From Burkholderia sp. SRS-46 (GTDB taxonomy: Bacteria > Pseudomonadota > Gammaproteobacteria > Burkholderiales > Burkholderiaceae), in contig NZ_PTXL01000008.1 in assembly GCF_004343775.1 (NCBI RefSeq), positions 496,001 through 560,000 of the forward strand: DNA of 64,000 nt, in the 5' to 3' direction. Below, one piece after another: positions 55,783 to 64,000 of this stretch (the stretch's first letter is position 1; each line of letters opens with the position of its first letter). A program made the translations under genes and the position numbers. Under the pieces are notes generated by a model. The model searched no databases. It had not been told where the DNA came from and worked only from the letters and a program-made list of their open reading frames with translations.

Positions 55783-58380
55783 TCACGCGTCGCGCAGCGA
55801 CTGCAGCGCGGGGCGCCGCAGCACATTATGCAGGCTGAGCCAGCCGGCCGCACCCGCGCATGCGACACCGGCCGCGATGCCGGCCGGCACGAGCCACGGA
55901 TCGACCGCCAGCTTGAAGTCGAACACGCGCGCCGCGAGCACCCAGCCGACGGCGATCGCGCCCGCCGCCGCCATCGCGCCGGCCAGCACGCCGACCACGA
56001 GGAATTCGGCGCGCTGCACCGCGTTGACCTGCGCGCGCGACGCGCCGAGCGCGCGCAGCAGCGCGGCCTCCCGCACCCGCTCGTCGCGCGACCCGGCGAG
56101 CGCCGTGTACAGCACCAGCACGCCGGCCGCGAGCGTGAACACGAACAGGAACTGCACCGCGCCGATCACCTGCACCATCATCCGCTGCAGTTGCGCGAGG
56201 ATCGGCGCGACGTCGATCGCGGTCAGGTTCGGGTAGCGCGCGATCAGCGGATCGAGCAGCGCCGCGCGCTCGGCCGGCAGGTGGAAGCTCGTCAGGTAGA
56301 TCGCGGGGAACTCCTTCAGCGCCGCGGGCGGCATCAGCACGAAGAAGTTGACGCGGAACGTGCCCCAGTCGAGCTTGCGCACGCTCGTGACCGGCGCCTC
56401 CACCGACAGGCCCGTCACGTCGAAGCGCAGCACGTCGCCGGGCTTCACGTTCAGCATCTGCGCGAGGCCGGCTTCGATCGAGATCTGCGGCGTGCTCGCG
56501 GCGCCGAACCAGTCGCCGGCCGTGATCCGGTTGTCGGGCGGCAGCTCGGTCGTATACGACAGGTTGAACTCGCGGTCGACGAGCCGGCGCGCGTCGTCGT
56601 TCTGGTACGCGTCCGGATTCACCGGCTTGCCGTTGATCGCGACGAGGCGGCCGCGCACCATCGGCGCGGGCACCGCGTCGCGCACGCCGTGCGCGGCGAG
56701 ATACGTGGCGACATCCGCGCGCTGGTCCGGCTGGATGTCGATCAGGAACTGGTTCGGCGCGTCGGGCGGCGTCGACTGCCGCCAGCCGGTGACGAGATCG
56801 TTGCGGGTGATCGCGATCAGCAGCAGGCACATCAGGCCGAGCGCGAGCGCGGTGATCTGCAGCGCGCTCGCGGTGCCGCGCCGGTGCAGCGACGCGAGCG
56901 CGTAGCGCCAGCCGAGGCTCGCCGCGACCCGCCCGTTGCGCACGGCGCGCGCCGCCGCGAACAGCGCGAGCCGGGCGATCAGCGCGAAGCCGGCCAGCGC
57001 CCCCGCGAAGCCGCCCGCGACGATCAGCCCGAGCTTCAGGTTGCCCGCGGCCGCGACCAGCAGCCCCGCGAACAGCACGATGCCCCCCGCATACGCGGCC
57101 CATGCGATGCGCGCCGCATCGCCCCACTCGCGCCGCAGCACGCGCACCGGCGGCACCCGCGTGAGCGGCGCGAGCGGTGGCAGCGCGAAGCCGAGCAGCA
57201 GCACCAGCGCCGCGCCGACGCCGATGGCGGCCGGCCACGGCGTCGGCGGCGGCAGCGCGACCTCGATCAGGCTGCCGAGCGCCGCGAGCAGCACCCAGTG
57301 GCCGGCATAGCCGAGCACCGCGCCCGCCACGCCGCCGGCCATGCCGATCCCGAGGAATTCGAGCGCGAACAGCGCGCCGAGCGTGCGGCGGCTGACGCCG
57401 AGGCAGCGCATCGTCGCGCAGCCGTCGAGATGGCGCCGCATATAGCGCTGCGCGGCCATCGCGATCGCGACCGCCGCGAGCAGCGCGGTCAGCAGCGCGA
57501 CCAGCGTGAGGAAGTGACGCGCGCGGTCGAGCGTCTGCCGCACCTGCGGCTGGCCCTCCTGCAGCGATTCGAGGCCGACGCCGCGCAGCTTGCCGCCGTC
57601 GACGCGTTCGTGCGCATAGGCCTCGAAGCGCGCGACCGCCGGCGCGTCGCCGGCCACCAGCAGCCGATAGGTGACGCGGCTGCCGTAGCCGGTCAGCCCG
57701 GTCGCCGCCAGCTCGTCGGCGCGCATCATCAGCCGTGGCGAGAAATTGACGAACGAGAAGCCGCGATCGAGTTCGCGGACGATCGACGCCGCGACGGTGA
57801 ACGTGCGCAGCCCGACGCGCACGGTGTCGCCGGCCTTCAGGTGCAGCGCGTCGAGCAGCGCCGGATCGGCCCAGACCGTGCCGGGCGCCGGAATCGCCGT
57901 CGCCTTGCGCGCGGGCGCGCCGCCGGCCGGCGCGATCTCGACCGCGCCACGCAGCGGGTAGCCCGGCGACACGGCCTTCACGGCCGCGAGCCGCGCGGGC
58001 GGCGCGTCGCCGGTCGCCTCGCCGACGGTCGAGCCGATCATGCTGGGAAAGATGGCCGTGGTCGCGGTGCGCAGCCCGAGCGCGCGAGCTTCGCGGTCGA
58101 AAGACGAATCGACGGGACGATCGCCGCGCACGACGAAATCGGCGCCGAGCATCTGGCGTGCGTCGCGCTCGAGCCCCTGGCGCAGCCGGTCGGCGAGAAA
58201 GCCGACGCTCGTCAGCGCCGCGACGGCCAGCACCAGCGCGAGCACGAGCAGCGTCAACTCGCCCGCGCGCCAGTCGCGCCCGGTCATGCGCGCGGCCTGC
58301 CGGACCAGGTCATGCCAGCCGAATCGCCCGGCGTGCGCCGGGCCGCCTGCGCCGGGCCGCCCTGCGGTCGGCGCCGTCAA
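55783..58380 (-). CDS. FtsX-type ABC transporter permease (YbbP-like), TTG start
   Basis: An 865-residue permease with two FtsX/MacB-type halves. The first helix is LTLLVLALVLAVAALTSVGFL, followed by a large periplasmic MacB-PCD domain, and RHFLTLVALLTALLAAVAIAMA opens the first three-helix core. A second core ends with RDERVREAALLRALGASRAQ and ALQSLRDA. YbbP partners an ATPase (YbbA) and a lipase (TesA), but neither lies in this window. The TTG at 58380 overlaps the DUF4126 stop (TTGA) and is chosen for that; an ATG at 58287 would give an 834-residue form. Confidence 0.88.
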   Translation of the reverse strand: MTAPTAGRPGAGGPAHAGRFGWHDLVRQAARMTGRDWRAGELTLLVLALVLAVAALTSVGFLADRLRQGLERDARQMLGADFVVRGDRPVDSSFDREARALGLRTATTAIFPSMIGSTVGEATGDAPPARLAAVKAVSPGYPLRGAVEIAPAGGAPARKATAIPAPGTVWADPALLDALHLKAGDTVRVGLRTFTVAASIVRELDRGFSFVNFSPRLMMRADELAATGLTGYGSRVTYRLLVAGDAPAVARFEAYAHERVDGGKLRGVGLESLQEGQPQVRQTLDRARHFLTLVALLTALLAAVAIAMAAQRYMRRHLDGCATMRCLGVSRRTLGALFALEFLGIGMAGGVAGAVLGYAGHWVLLAALGSLIEVALPPPTPWPAAIGVGAALVLLLGFALPPLAPLTRVPPVRVLRREWGDAARIAWAAYAGGIVLFAGLLVAAAGNLKLGLIVAGGFAGALAGFALIARLALFAAARAVRNGRVAASLGWRYALASLHRRGTASALQITALALGLMCLLLIAITRNDLVTGWRQSTPPDAPNQFLIDIQPDQRADVATYLAAHGVRDAVPAPMVRGRLVAINGKPVNPDAYQNDDARRLVDREFNLSYTTELPPDNRITAGDWFGAASTPQISIEAGLAQMLNVKPGDVLRFDVTGLSVEAPVTSVRKLDWGTFRVNFFVLMPPAALKEFPAIYLTSFHLPAERAALLDPLIARYPNLTAIDVAPILAQLQRMMVQVIGAVQFLFVFTLAAGVLVLYTALAGSRDERVREAALLRALGASRAQVNAVQRAEFLVVGVLAGAMAAAGAIAVGWVLAARVFDFKLAVDPWLVPAGIAAGVACAGAAGWLSLHNVLRRPALQSLRDA

Positions 58381-58991
58381 TCCCGCTTCCCGACCGAGTT
58401 GAGCCGCGTCACCATGTGGTTCGCCATGCCGCGGAAGCCGCCCGACACGCCGCGCCACAGGCGCGGCAGCGCCCATGCCGAGCAGGCGATGAAGGCCGCG
58501 AGCAGCACGAGGAACAGCACCGGCACGAAGAAGGCGAGCGCGAGCCCGCCGAACACGAGGCCGTCCTCGGTCGACGACGCGATCCAGTTCGAGATCGGCT
58601 CGGGCGACAGGTTGATGAGTGCGCGCGTGCCGGCCTTCGTCACGTGCGCCGCGCCGGCGAGCGAGCCGCCCGCGAGGCCGGCAACCGCGAGCACGGTCGG
58701 ATCGGCATGGCCGAGCGCGCCGGCGGCGAGCACGGCGCCGGCGGGAATGCGGATGAAGGTCTGCACCGCGTCCCACAGCGAATCGAAGGCGGGAATCTTG
58801 TCGGCCAGGAACTCGGCGATCGCGAGCACGGCCGCGGCGCCGATCACCCACGGCGACGTGAGGATGGCGAGCGTATCGGGTAGATGGAGCCAGCCGGCGC
58901 GCGCCAGCATGCCGGCGATCAGCACCGTCAGGTAAAGGCGCAGGCCGCTCGCCCACGCCAGCCCCGCGCCGAGCGAAATGGCTTCGATCAT
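58377..58991 (-). CDS. DUF4126 domain membrane protein
   Basis: A 204-residue membrane protein with about five hydrophobic segments. SLGAGLAWASGLRLYLTVLI is a typical start of DUF4126, followed by EFLADKIPAFDSLWDAVQTF, the conserved loop, and a glycine-rich GLAGGSLAGAAHVTKAGTRA. Function unknown. It precedes the ABC permease with a four-base stop/start overlap, so the two are made together. A perfect -10 box lies 126 bases upstream. Confidence 0.88.
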   Translation of the reverse strand: MIEAISLGAGLAWASGLRLYLTVLIAGMLARAGWLHLPDTLAILTSPWVIGAAAVLAIAEFLADKIPAFDSLWDAVQTFIRIPAGAVLAAGALGHADPTVLAVAGLAGGSLAGAAHVTKAGTRALINLSPEPISNWIASSTEDGLVFGGLALAFFVPVLFLVLLAAFIACSAWALPRLWRGVSGGFRGMANHMVTRLNSVGKRD

Positions 58992-59116
58992 GGCCCTCTC
59001 CTTGCACTTTCCGTGCGCTTGCCGATCGATCAGGATGGCCGGCCGCGCGGCGCGTGGGCCGGCGACGCATGCCGTGTCGCGCGCGGCGCGACGGCATTCA
59101 GGCTCGAATGCGTTCC

Positions 59117-59122
59117 ATTATA
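59117..59122 (-). promoter_or_regulatory. Perfect -10 box (TATAAT) upstream of DUF4126
   Basis: TATAAT on the minus strand, about 130 bases before the DUF4126 start; no -35 match at 16-18 bases. A plausible promoter for the DUF4126-permease pair. The 193 bases between DUF4126 and the SMR gene otherwise hold no gene. Confidence 0.4.
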
Positions 59123-59184
59123 GACAGGCTCGCCGCGCGGCCGGCGCAAATCCCGCTGAGGAAAACCCCCGATGCGGACAACCC

Positions 59185-59505
59185 TCAGGCGGCCGACGAC
59201 AGCTTGAGCCCGACCAGCCCCGCGACGATCAGCAACGCGCTGGCGACGCGGGCGGCAGTGAGCGCCTCGCCCATCATCACGATGCCGAACACGAACGCGC
59301 CCACTGCGCCGATGCCCGTCCAGACCGCGTACGCGGTGCCGAGCGGCAGCTGGCGCATCGCAACCGCCAGCAGCCCGAAGCTGGCCAGCGCCGTCACGAC
59401 CGTAAACACCGACGGCCCGAGCCGGGTGAACCCATCCGACGATTTCAGGCCGGCCGCCCAGGCCACTTCCAGCAAACCGGCGATCAACAACCATACCCAC
59501 GCCAT
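59185..59505 (-). CDS. gdx: SMR-family guanidinium exporter (SugE/Gdx-type)
   Basis: A 106-residue, four-helix small multidrug resistance protein. The SugE/Gdx branch is indicated by [20 protein letters not shown] with the essential Glu13, [14 protein letters not shown] and [19 protein letters not shown]. Gdx proteins export guanidinium ion in exchange for protons. The start at 59505 is supported by GGAG nine bases upstream; an ATG five codons earlier is itself part of that ribosome site. A guanidine-II riboswitch immediately upstream strongly supports the guanidinium role. Older annotation calls such genes sugE. Confidence 0.9.
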   Translation of the reverse strand: MAWVWLLIAGLLEVAWAAGLKSSDGFTRLGPSVFTVVTALASFGLLAVAMRQLPLGTAYAVWTGIGAVGAFVFGIVMMGEALTAARVASALLIVAGLVGLKLSSAA

Positions 59506-59529
59506 TTCGAACGACTCCATGGATCAGAT

Positions 59530-59575
59530 GGGGCCGTCCCCGTTGAAGCGAATGGCCCGGGGTCGTCCCCGGGCC
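59530..59575 (-). promoter_or_regulatory. Guanidine-II (mini-ykkC) riboswitch
   Basis: Two stem-loops with ACGR tetraloops, the defining feature of the class, lie on the minus strand before the SMR gene. P1 has nine G/C-rich pairs with loop ACGA (59554-59575). A 12-base linker follows, then P2, GGGG-ACGG-CCCC (59541-59530). P2 ends 11 bases before the GGAG ribosome site. Guanidine is known to stabilise both loops and free the ribosome site, so translation activation is expected. Seen directly in sequence; function from the known class. Confidence 0.88.
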
Positions 59576-59580
59576 GGGCG

Positions 59581-59589
59581 AGTATAGCA
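59581..59589 (-). promoter_or_regulatory. Extended -10 promoter for the guanidine-II riboswitch and SMR gene
   Basis: TGC-TATACT on the minus strand is an extended -10 element. Initiation about seven bases downstream would place the RNA start at the first base pairs of riboswitch stem P1, leaving almost no extra leader. No -35 match is needed for this promoter class. Confidence 0.5.
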
Positions 59590-59603
59590 AGCGCGCCGCG
59601 CGC

Positions 59604-59885
59604 CTACTTCGCCACGCGTTTCGGCGCGGCCGTGCCGACGCAGCGATCGTCGCGATACAGCGCCCACTCCTCGCACACGCGGCCGTCCTTGAACACGCAC
59701 ATGCCGATATCGCCGCCCGGCGTGGTGCGGATCACGTGGCGTCCGCCGAGCTTCGCGCAGTTCACCGACGCGGGATTGGCCATCGCCGTCTTCGGCGACG
59801 GCTGCTGCCCGGGCGGCAGCGGTTGGGCGCACACGCCGGACGCGGCAAGTGCAAGTACACCGGAGAGAGCCAGACGGACAAGCAT
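59604..59885 (-). CDS. DUF333 domain secreted protein
   Basis: A 93-residue protein. Signal peptide MLVRLALSGVLALAASGVCA, then a DUF333 domain NPASVNCAKLGGRHVIRTTP followed by GGDIGMCVFKDGRVCEEWAL. Four cysteines could form two disulfides, fitting the periplasm. Family members are sometimes labelled hemolysin-like but have no proven role. Strong ribosome site GAGGAGG at 59885. About 100 bases after the kdpE stop, with no terminator seen between. Confidence 0.88.
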   Translation of the reverse strand: MLVRLALSGVLALAASGVCAQPLPPGQQPSPKTAMANPASVNCAKLGGRHVIRTTPGGDIGMCVFKDGRVCEEWALYRDDRCVGTAAPKRVAK

Positions 59886-59987
59886 CGCATCCTCCTCGTT
59901 CGGTTCGCGGAACGGCCAGCATAGCGGGGAATTCGCGACCGGTGTCGACAATCGGGGGACGGTTCGCGCCCCCGCCCGGCGCGGCGC

Positions 59988-60686
59988 TCAGGCCGCGCCG
60001 ACCAGCCGGTAGCCGACGCCCGTCTCGGTGACGATGTACTCGGGTTGCGCCGGGTCGCGCTCGAGCTTCTGGCGCAGGTGCGCCATGTAGATGCGCAGGT
60101 AGTGATGGCTCTCGACGTGCGACGGGCCCCAGACGTCGCGCAGCAGCTGGCGGTGCGTCAGCACGCGGCCCGCGTGGCGCACCAGCGTGGCGAGCAGCCG
60201 GTATTCGAGCGGTGTCAGGTGCACGATCTCGCCGTCGCGCCACACCTGGCGCAGCGCGAGATCGACGGTCACGGTGCCGAAGCTCACCTTCGGCGATTCG
60301 TTCGCGCCGCCCTGGTTGCGCCGGCGCAGTTGCGCGCGGATCCGCGCACGCAGCTCGGACACGCCGAACGGCTTGGTCAGGTAATCGTCCGCGCCGGCAT
60401 CGAGCGCGGCGACCTTCTCGTCCTCCTGCGTGCGCGCGGACAGCACGATCACGGGCACCTCGGACCAGCCGCGCAGCTCGCGGATCACGTCGAGGCCGTC
60501 GGTGTCGGGCAGGCCGAGATCGACGATCACGAGATCCGGCTTGCGGGTCGCGGCATCGATCAGCCCCTGCTTGCCGGTCTCGGCCTCGAACACGGCGATG
60601 TCCTCCTCCTCGAGCGCGGCGCGCACGAAACGGCGGATCTGTTTTTCGTCCTCGATCAGGACGACGGTCAGGCTCGGTTCACTCAT
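59988..60686 (-). CDS. kdpE: KDP operon response regulator KdpE
   Basis: A 232-residue OmpR/PhoB-type regulator. The receiver domain has acidic pocket Glu12-Asp13, phosphoacceptor Asp56 (LVIVDLGLP) and Lys108-equivalent in YLTKPFG. The winged-helix output domain includes LTPLEYRLLATLVRHAGRVL and RIYMAHLRQKLERDP. Phosphorylated KdpE activates kdpFABC at low potassium. It overlaps kdpD by eight bases. Confidence 0.96.
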   Translation of the reverse strand: MSEPSLTVVLIEDEKQIRRFVRAALEEEDIAVFEAETGKQGLIDAATRKPDLVIVDLGLPDTDGLDVIRELRGWSEVPVIVLSARTQEDEKVAALDAGADDYLTKPFGVSELRARIRAQLRRRNQGGANESPKVSFGTVTVDLALRQVWRDGEIVHLTPLEYRLLATLVRHAGRVLTHRQLLRDVWGPSHVESHHYLRIYMAHLRQKLERDPAQPEYIVTETGVGYRLVGAA

Positions 60687-63531
60687 GGTCTTGCGGTGGC
60701 TCGGATGATGACGGCACGGCCGGCAGCGCGTGCAGCGCCTCGGCTTCGTCGTCGGGTACGGCGGGCGCCGCGGGCGGCGTCTCGACCGGCAGCGTGAACC
60801 AGAAGCGCGCGCCCGTCACGCGGCCGTCGGGCGCGGTACGGTTGAGCGCGCCGATTCTACCGCCGTGCGCCTCGACGATCGCGCGGCAGATCGCGAGCCC
60901 GAGGCCGATGCCGGGCGTCGCCGATTCCTTCTCGCCGCGCGTGAACTTGTCGAAGATGCGGGTCTGCATGCCGGGCGGCAGGCCGGGGCCGTGATCGTCG
61001 ACGTGCACGCGCACGAACGGCAGCCCGTCCTCGGTCACGCGCTCCGCGCCGATCTCGAGCGGCGTGTCCGCCGGCGTGTATTTCGCGGCGTTCTCGAACA
61101 GGTTGGTGAACAGGCGCTCCATCAGCACCGCGTCCATCTGCAGCAGCGGCAGGTCGAGCGGCAGCGCGACGCGCGCCGGATGGCGCGCGAGCACGCGCTT
61201 GCACGCGGCGAGCGCCGCGCCGACGGTTTCCTCGAGCAGCGACCACTGGCGCTTCAGCTGTAGGCTGCCGGCCTGCAGCCGCGCCATGTCGAGCAGGTTG
61301 GTGACGATCCCCGTCATGCGCAGCGCCTCGTCGTGGATCGCCTCGACCAGCTCGTCCTCGCGCGGCCCGTGCCGCGGGGCCGCCGCGTCGCCGTGCTGCG
61401 CGGCCGTGCGCGCGTTCGCGAGCATCGACGAGAAGCCGACGATCGTCGTGAGCGGCGTGCGCAGGTCGTGCGAGATCGCCGACAGCAGCGAGTTGCGCAG
61501 CCGCTCCGACTCCATGCTGACCAGCGCGTCGCGCGCGATCTCGACGTAATGCACGCGCTCGAGCGCGAGCGCGATCTGCGCCGCGAACGCGTCGAGCATC
61601 CGCTGCTGCTCGGGCACCTCGAGCTCGCGCGGCTCCCGCGACGCGACCGCCAGCACGCCGCGCGTGCGCATCGGCGCCTTCAGCGGCAGGTACAGCGCCG
61701 CCGTCGCGGGCAGCGTGTCGGTGCCGCGGCCGGCCGGCTTCTGCTGGTCGTACACCCACTGGCCGACGTCGCTGTCGAGATCGGCGCCCGTCAGCGTGAT
61801 GGCCGCGTCGGGCTCCTCGATCTTCTGCTGCACCTTGTCCGCGCTGTCGGGCAGCAGGATCGCGACGCGCGCGCGGAACACCTCGCTCACGTGCCGGCTG
61901 CCGATCTCGACGATCTGCTCGGTGGTCAGCGCCGCGCCCAGCTCGCGCGCCATCGCGTAGATCGCGCCCGTGCGCCGCTCGCGCCGCTGCGCGACGCTCG
62001 CCGCGCGGGTCAGGCTCGACGTCAGGTGGCTGATCACGAGCGACGTCAGCAGCATCCCGAAGAACGTCAGCAGGTACTGCGTATCGCTGACCGAGAACGA
62101 CATGCGCGGCGGCACGAAGAAGAAGTCGAACGCGGCCACCGACAGGAACGACTGCACGACGCCCGGCCCGCGCCCGAGGCGCACCGCCGAGAACACCACG
62201 CCGAGCAGGTACAGCATCACCAGGTTGGTCAGGTCGAGCCGGTCGTGCACCGCGTTCGCGACCACCGTGATCGCCGCGCAGATCGCGGCCGCGTACAGGT
62301 AATGCCGCGGCGGCGATCGATGGCCGCCGAGATGCGCGAACGCGTCGCGCCAGTCGCGCGCGCGCGCGTCGAGGGGCGCGGCGCGCACCTCGTCGCTCGC
62401 GGACGCGCGGATCAGCATCAGGTCGACATCGCCCGCGCGCTCGGCCAGCTTCTCGCCGAACGGCCGCGCGAGCCAGCGCGCGAGCCCGGTCTTCTGCGAA
62501 CCGCCCGCGACCACCTTCGACACGTTGCGCACCTTCGCATAGCCGATCAGCGCGGCGACCGCATCGCCGCCGGCGAGCGTGGCCGTCTCCGCGCCGAGCT
62601 CGGCGGCGAGCTTCAGCGCGTCGAGCGTGCGCACGCGCTGCGCGTCGGGACGGCGCTGCAGCCGCGGCGTCTCGACGTAGACGGCGATCCAGTCGGCCTT
62701 CAGGCTCGCGGCGAGCCGCGCGGCCGCGCGCACCAGCGTCGGCGCCTCGGGCCCCGGCCCGACGCACACCAGGAGCCGCTCGCGCGCCTGCCAGATGCGC
62801 TGGATCGAGCGGTCGGCGCGGTATTCGCGCATCTGCGCGTCGACGCGGTCGGCGGTGCGCCGCAGCGCCAGCTCGCGCAGCGCGATCAGGTTGCCCTTGC
62901 GGAAGAAGTTGCGCACCGCGCGCTCGGCCTGCTGCGCGAGGTAGACCTTGCCGTCGCGCATCCGCTCGAGCAGCTCCTCGGCCGGCAGGTCGACGAGCGT
63001 CACCTCGTCGGCCGCGTCGAACACGCGGTCGGGCACGGTCTCCCACACGCGGATGCCGGTGATCGCGCCGACCACGTCGTTCAGGCTTTCGAGGTGCTGC
63101 ACGTTGACGGTCGTATAGACGTCGATGCCCGCGTCGAGCAGTTCGTAGACGTCCTGCCAGCGCTTCAGGTGGCGCGCGCCCGGCACGTTCGAGTGCGCGA
63201 GCTCGTCGACGAGGATCAGCCCCGGCTGGCGCGCGAGCGCGGCGTCGAGATCGAACTCGGCGAGCGTGCGCCCGCGGTAGTCGATCCGCGCGAGCGGCAG
63301 CACCTCGAGGCCGTCGAGCAGCGCGGCGGTCTCGCTGCGGCCGTGGGTCTCGACGATGCCGACGACGGCGTCGACGCCGTCCTGCCTGCGCTGGCGCGCG
63401 GCCTGCAGCATCGCGTAGGTCTTGCCGACGCCGGCGGAGGCGCCGAAGAAGATCTTGAGCTGGCCGCGCCGCTGCTTTTCTTCGTCACGCTGCAGCTTGT
63501 CGAGGAGTTGGTCGGGATCGGGACGGTTCAT
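60679..63531 (-). CDS. kdpD: Potassium sensor histidine kinase KdpD
   Basis: A 950-residue membrane sensor kinase. The N-terminal KdpD domain has Walker A GASAGVGKT (30-38) and is followed by a Usp-like domain (RLLVCVGPGPEAPTLVRAAA). Four closely spaced membrane helices of DUF4118 lie around residues 405-505, then a GAF domain. The HisKA box is LSAISHDLRTPLTTIVGFSS with phosphorylated His688, and the ATPase domain has NLFENAAKYTP and GIGLGLAICRAIVEAHGG. It senses potassium limitation and phosphorylates KdpE. The gap to kdpC contains a terminator-like hairpin. Confidence 0.96.
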   Translation of the reverse strand: MNRPDPDQLLDKLQRDEEKQRRGQLKIFFGASAGVGKTYAMLQAARQRRQDGVDAVVGIVETHGRSETAALLDGLEVLPLARIDYRGRTLAEFDLDAALARQPGLILVDELAHSNVPGARHLKRWQDVYELLDAGIDVYTTVNVQHLESLNDVVGAITGIRVWETVPDRVFDAADEVTLVDLPAEELLERMRDGKVYLAQQAERAVRNFFRKGNLIALRELALRRTADRVDAQMREYRADRSIQRIWQARERLLVCVGPGPEAPTLVRAAARLAASLKADWIAVYVETPRLQRRPDAQRVRTLDALKLAAELGAETATLAGGDAVAALIGYAKVRNVSKVVAGGSQKTGLARWLARPFGEKLAERAGDVDLMLIRASASDEVRAAPLDARARDWRDAFAHLGGHRSPPRHYLYAAAICAAITVVANAVHDRLDLTNLVMLYLLGVVFSAVRLGRGPGVVQSFLSVAAFDFFFVPPRMSFSVSDTQYLLTFFGMLLTSLVISHLTSSLTRAASVAQRRERRTGAIYAMARELGAALTTEQIVEIGSRHVSEVFRARVAILLPDSADKVQQKIEEPDAAITLTGADLDSDVGQWVYDQQKPAGRGTDTLPATAALYLPLKAPMRTRGVLAVASREPRELEVPEQQRMLDAFAAQIALALERVHYVEIARDALVSMESERLRNSLLSAISHDLRTPLTTIVGFSSMLANARTAAQHGDAAAPRHGPREDELVEAIHDEALRMTGIVTNLLDMARLQAGSLQLKRQWSLLEETVGAALAACKRVLARHPARVALPLDLPLLQMDAVLMERLFTNLFENAAKYTPADTPLEIGAERVTEDGLPFVRVHVDDHGPGLPPGMQTRIFDKFTRGEKESATPGIGLGLAICRAIVEAHGGRIGALNRTAPDGRVTGARFWFTLPVETPPAAPAVPDDEAEALHALPAVPSSSEPPQDHE

Positions 63532-63597
63532 GCGTCAAAGGGAAAGCAAAGCATGGGATGCGGCGCGTGTACGAGCATTGTTGATCCAAATCGCCAC

Positions 63598-63625
63598 AAA
63601 AGGCAAAGACGGCGCAAGCGCCGTC
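63598..63625 (-). terminator. Terminator-like hairpin between kdpC and kdpD
   Basis: GACGGCGC-AA-GCGCCGTC (63608-63625) forms an eight-base perfect stem. On the minus strand it is followed by TTTGCCTTTTG, so it could terminate or attenuate the kdp structural-gene transcript before kdpD. The 161-base gap between kdpC and kdpD shows nothing else. Confidence 0.6.
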
Positions 63626-63692
63626 GGGCAAACGCGCGTGCGGCGCGGCCCGGGCCGCGTCGCACGCCGCAACGGATTCCGCACGCGGCGCG

Positions 63693-64000
63693 TCAGTGCG
63701 CCGCCTGCGCCGCATCGAGCGCGAGATTGAGCTTCAGCACGTTCACGCGAGGCTCGCCGAGCACGCCGAACTGGCGTCCGCTCGTGTTCGCGGCGACCAG
63801 TTGCGCGACCGCGTCGGGCGACAGCTGGCGCGCCTTCGCGACCCGCTCGACCTGGTAGGCCGCCGCGGCCGGCGTGATCTCCGGATCGAGCCCGCTCGCG
63901 GACGCGGTCACGAGGTCGACCGGCACCGGCTTCGACAGGTCGGTGCCCGCGTCGCGCAGCGCGGCGATGCGCGCCTTCACCTGGTCGGCGAGCGACGGGT
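63693..64000 (-). CDS. kdpC: Potassium-transporting ATPase subunit C, N-terminus cut by window edge
   Basis: The C-terminal ~101 residues of KdpC are visible, running off the right edge. [20 protein letters not shown] is the diagnostic periplasmic segment, followed by [20 protein letters not shown] and [19 protein letters not shown] at the C-terminus. KdpC stabilises the KdpFABC high-affinity K+ pump. The gene precedes kdpD and kdpE in the order kdpC-kdpD-kdpE. Confidence 0.95.
   Translation of the reverse strand, partial: PSLADQVKARIAALRDAGTDLSKPVPVDLVTASASGLDPEITPAAAAYQVERVAKARQLSPDAVAQLVAANTSGRQFGVLGEPRVNVLKLNLALDAAQAAH

Noticed and set aside
55762-58935. A ~1,050-codon frame on + opposite the permease
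   Set aside because: Low-complexity Arg/Ala/Glu composition, antisense to a clear FtsX permease.

Overview
The window is high-GC, gene-dense bacterial DNA. The protein sequences point to the genus Burkholderia (Betaproteobacteria), most probably the B. cepacia complex. Supporting evidence is the gene order tpiA-secG-tRNA-Leu-nuoA..N-DUF2818, the order ilvB-ilvH-ilvC-psd-pssA-leuA, and an ECF-sigma/DUF3619/DUF3106/RDD block. The species is inferred from family knowledge; no search was run. There are no rRNAs, insertion sequences, phage genes or CRISPR arrays, so this reads as core chromosome.

Layout. 1-3.2 kb: yaaA (cut by the left edge), a lone PIN-domain gene, a methionine-type aminotransferase and a glutathione S-transferase. 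3.4-10.2 kb: a fatty/hydroxy-acid catabolic neighbourhood. On + are enoyl-CoA hydratase, histidine phosphatase, an ACAD10/11-type kinase and a nu-class GST. Convergent on - are two acyl-CoA dehydrogenases and two MaoC proteins. 10.3-11.5 kb: DUF1178 and a NUDIX ADP-ribose pyrophosphatase. 11.5-28.3 kb, all on -: tpiA, secG, tRNA-Leu(GAG), then the full 14-gene complex I operon nuoA-N with DUF2818 at its end. 28.4-33.6 kb, on -: quinone oxidoreductase, pnp, rpsO and a Liv-type binding protein. 33.8-36.9 kb, on +: a BamE-like lipoprotein, then a beta-carbonic anhydrase and a SulP transporter behind a hairpin-rich, AT-rich leader. 37.0-44.0 kb, on -: branched-chain amino-acid and phosphatidylethanolamine genes (ilvB, ilvH, ilvC, psd, pssA, leuA). 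44.3-46.6 kb, on +: ECF sigma factor, frameshifted DUF3619, DUF3106, RDD. 46.7-49.3 kb: a metallophosphoesterase, glycosyltransferase and diacylglycerol kinase operon behind a Pho-box-like repeat. 49.5-53.8 kb: TetR, LOG, SDR and a GT39/ArnT-like transferase. 53.9-59.5 kb, on -: DUF924, AlaX, truncated globin, FtsX-type permease, DUF4126 and a guanidinium-exporter-type SMR protein. 59.6-64 kb, on -: DUF333, kdpE, kdpD and the end of kdpC.

The most interesting signals are regulatory. A Leu-rich 26-codon reading frame lies upstream of leuA, directly after a sigma70-like promoter, which would make it a leaderless attenuator peptide. A two-hairpin guanidine-II (mini-ykkC) riboswitch precedes the SMR gene. 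A Pho-box-like direct repeat precedes what looks like a PlcP/Agt/DgkA lipid-remodelling operon. A long hairpin sits in the pnp leader. The DUF3619 gene downstream of the ECF sigma factor carries a single-base frameshift and has the topology of an anti-sigma factor.
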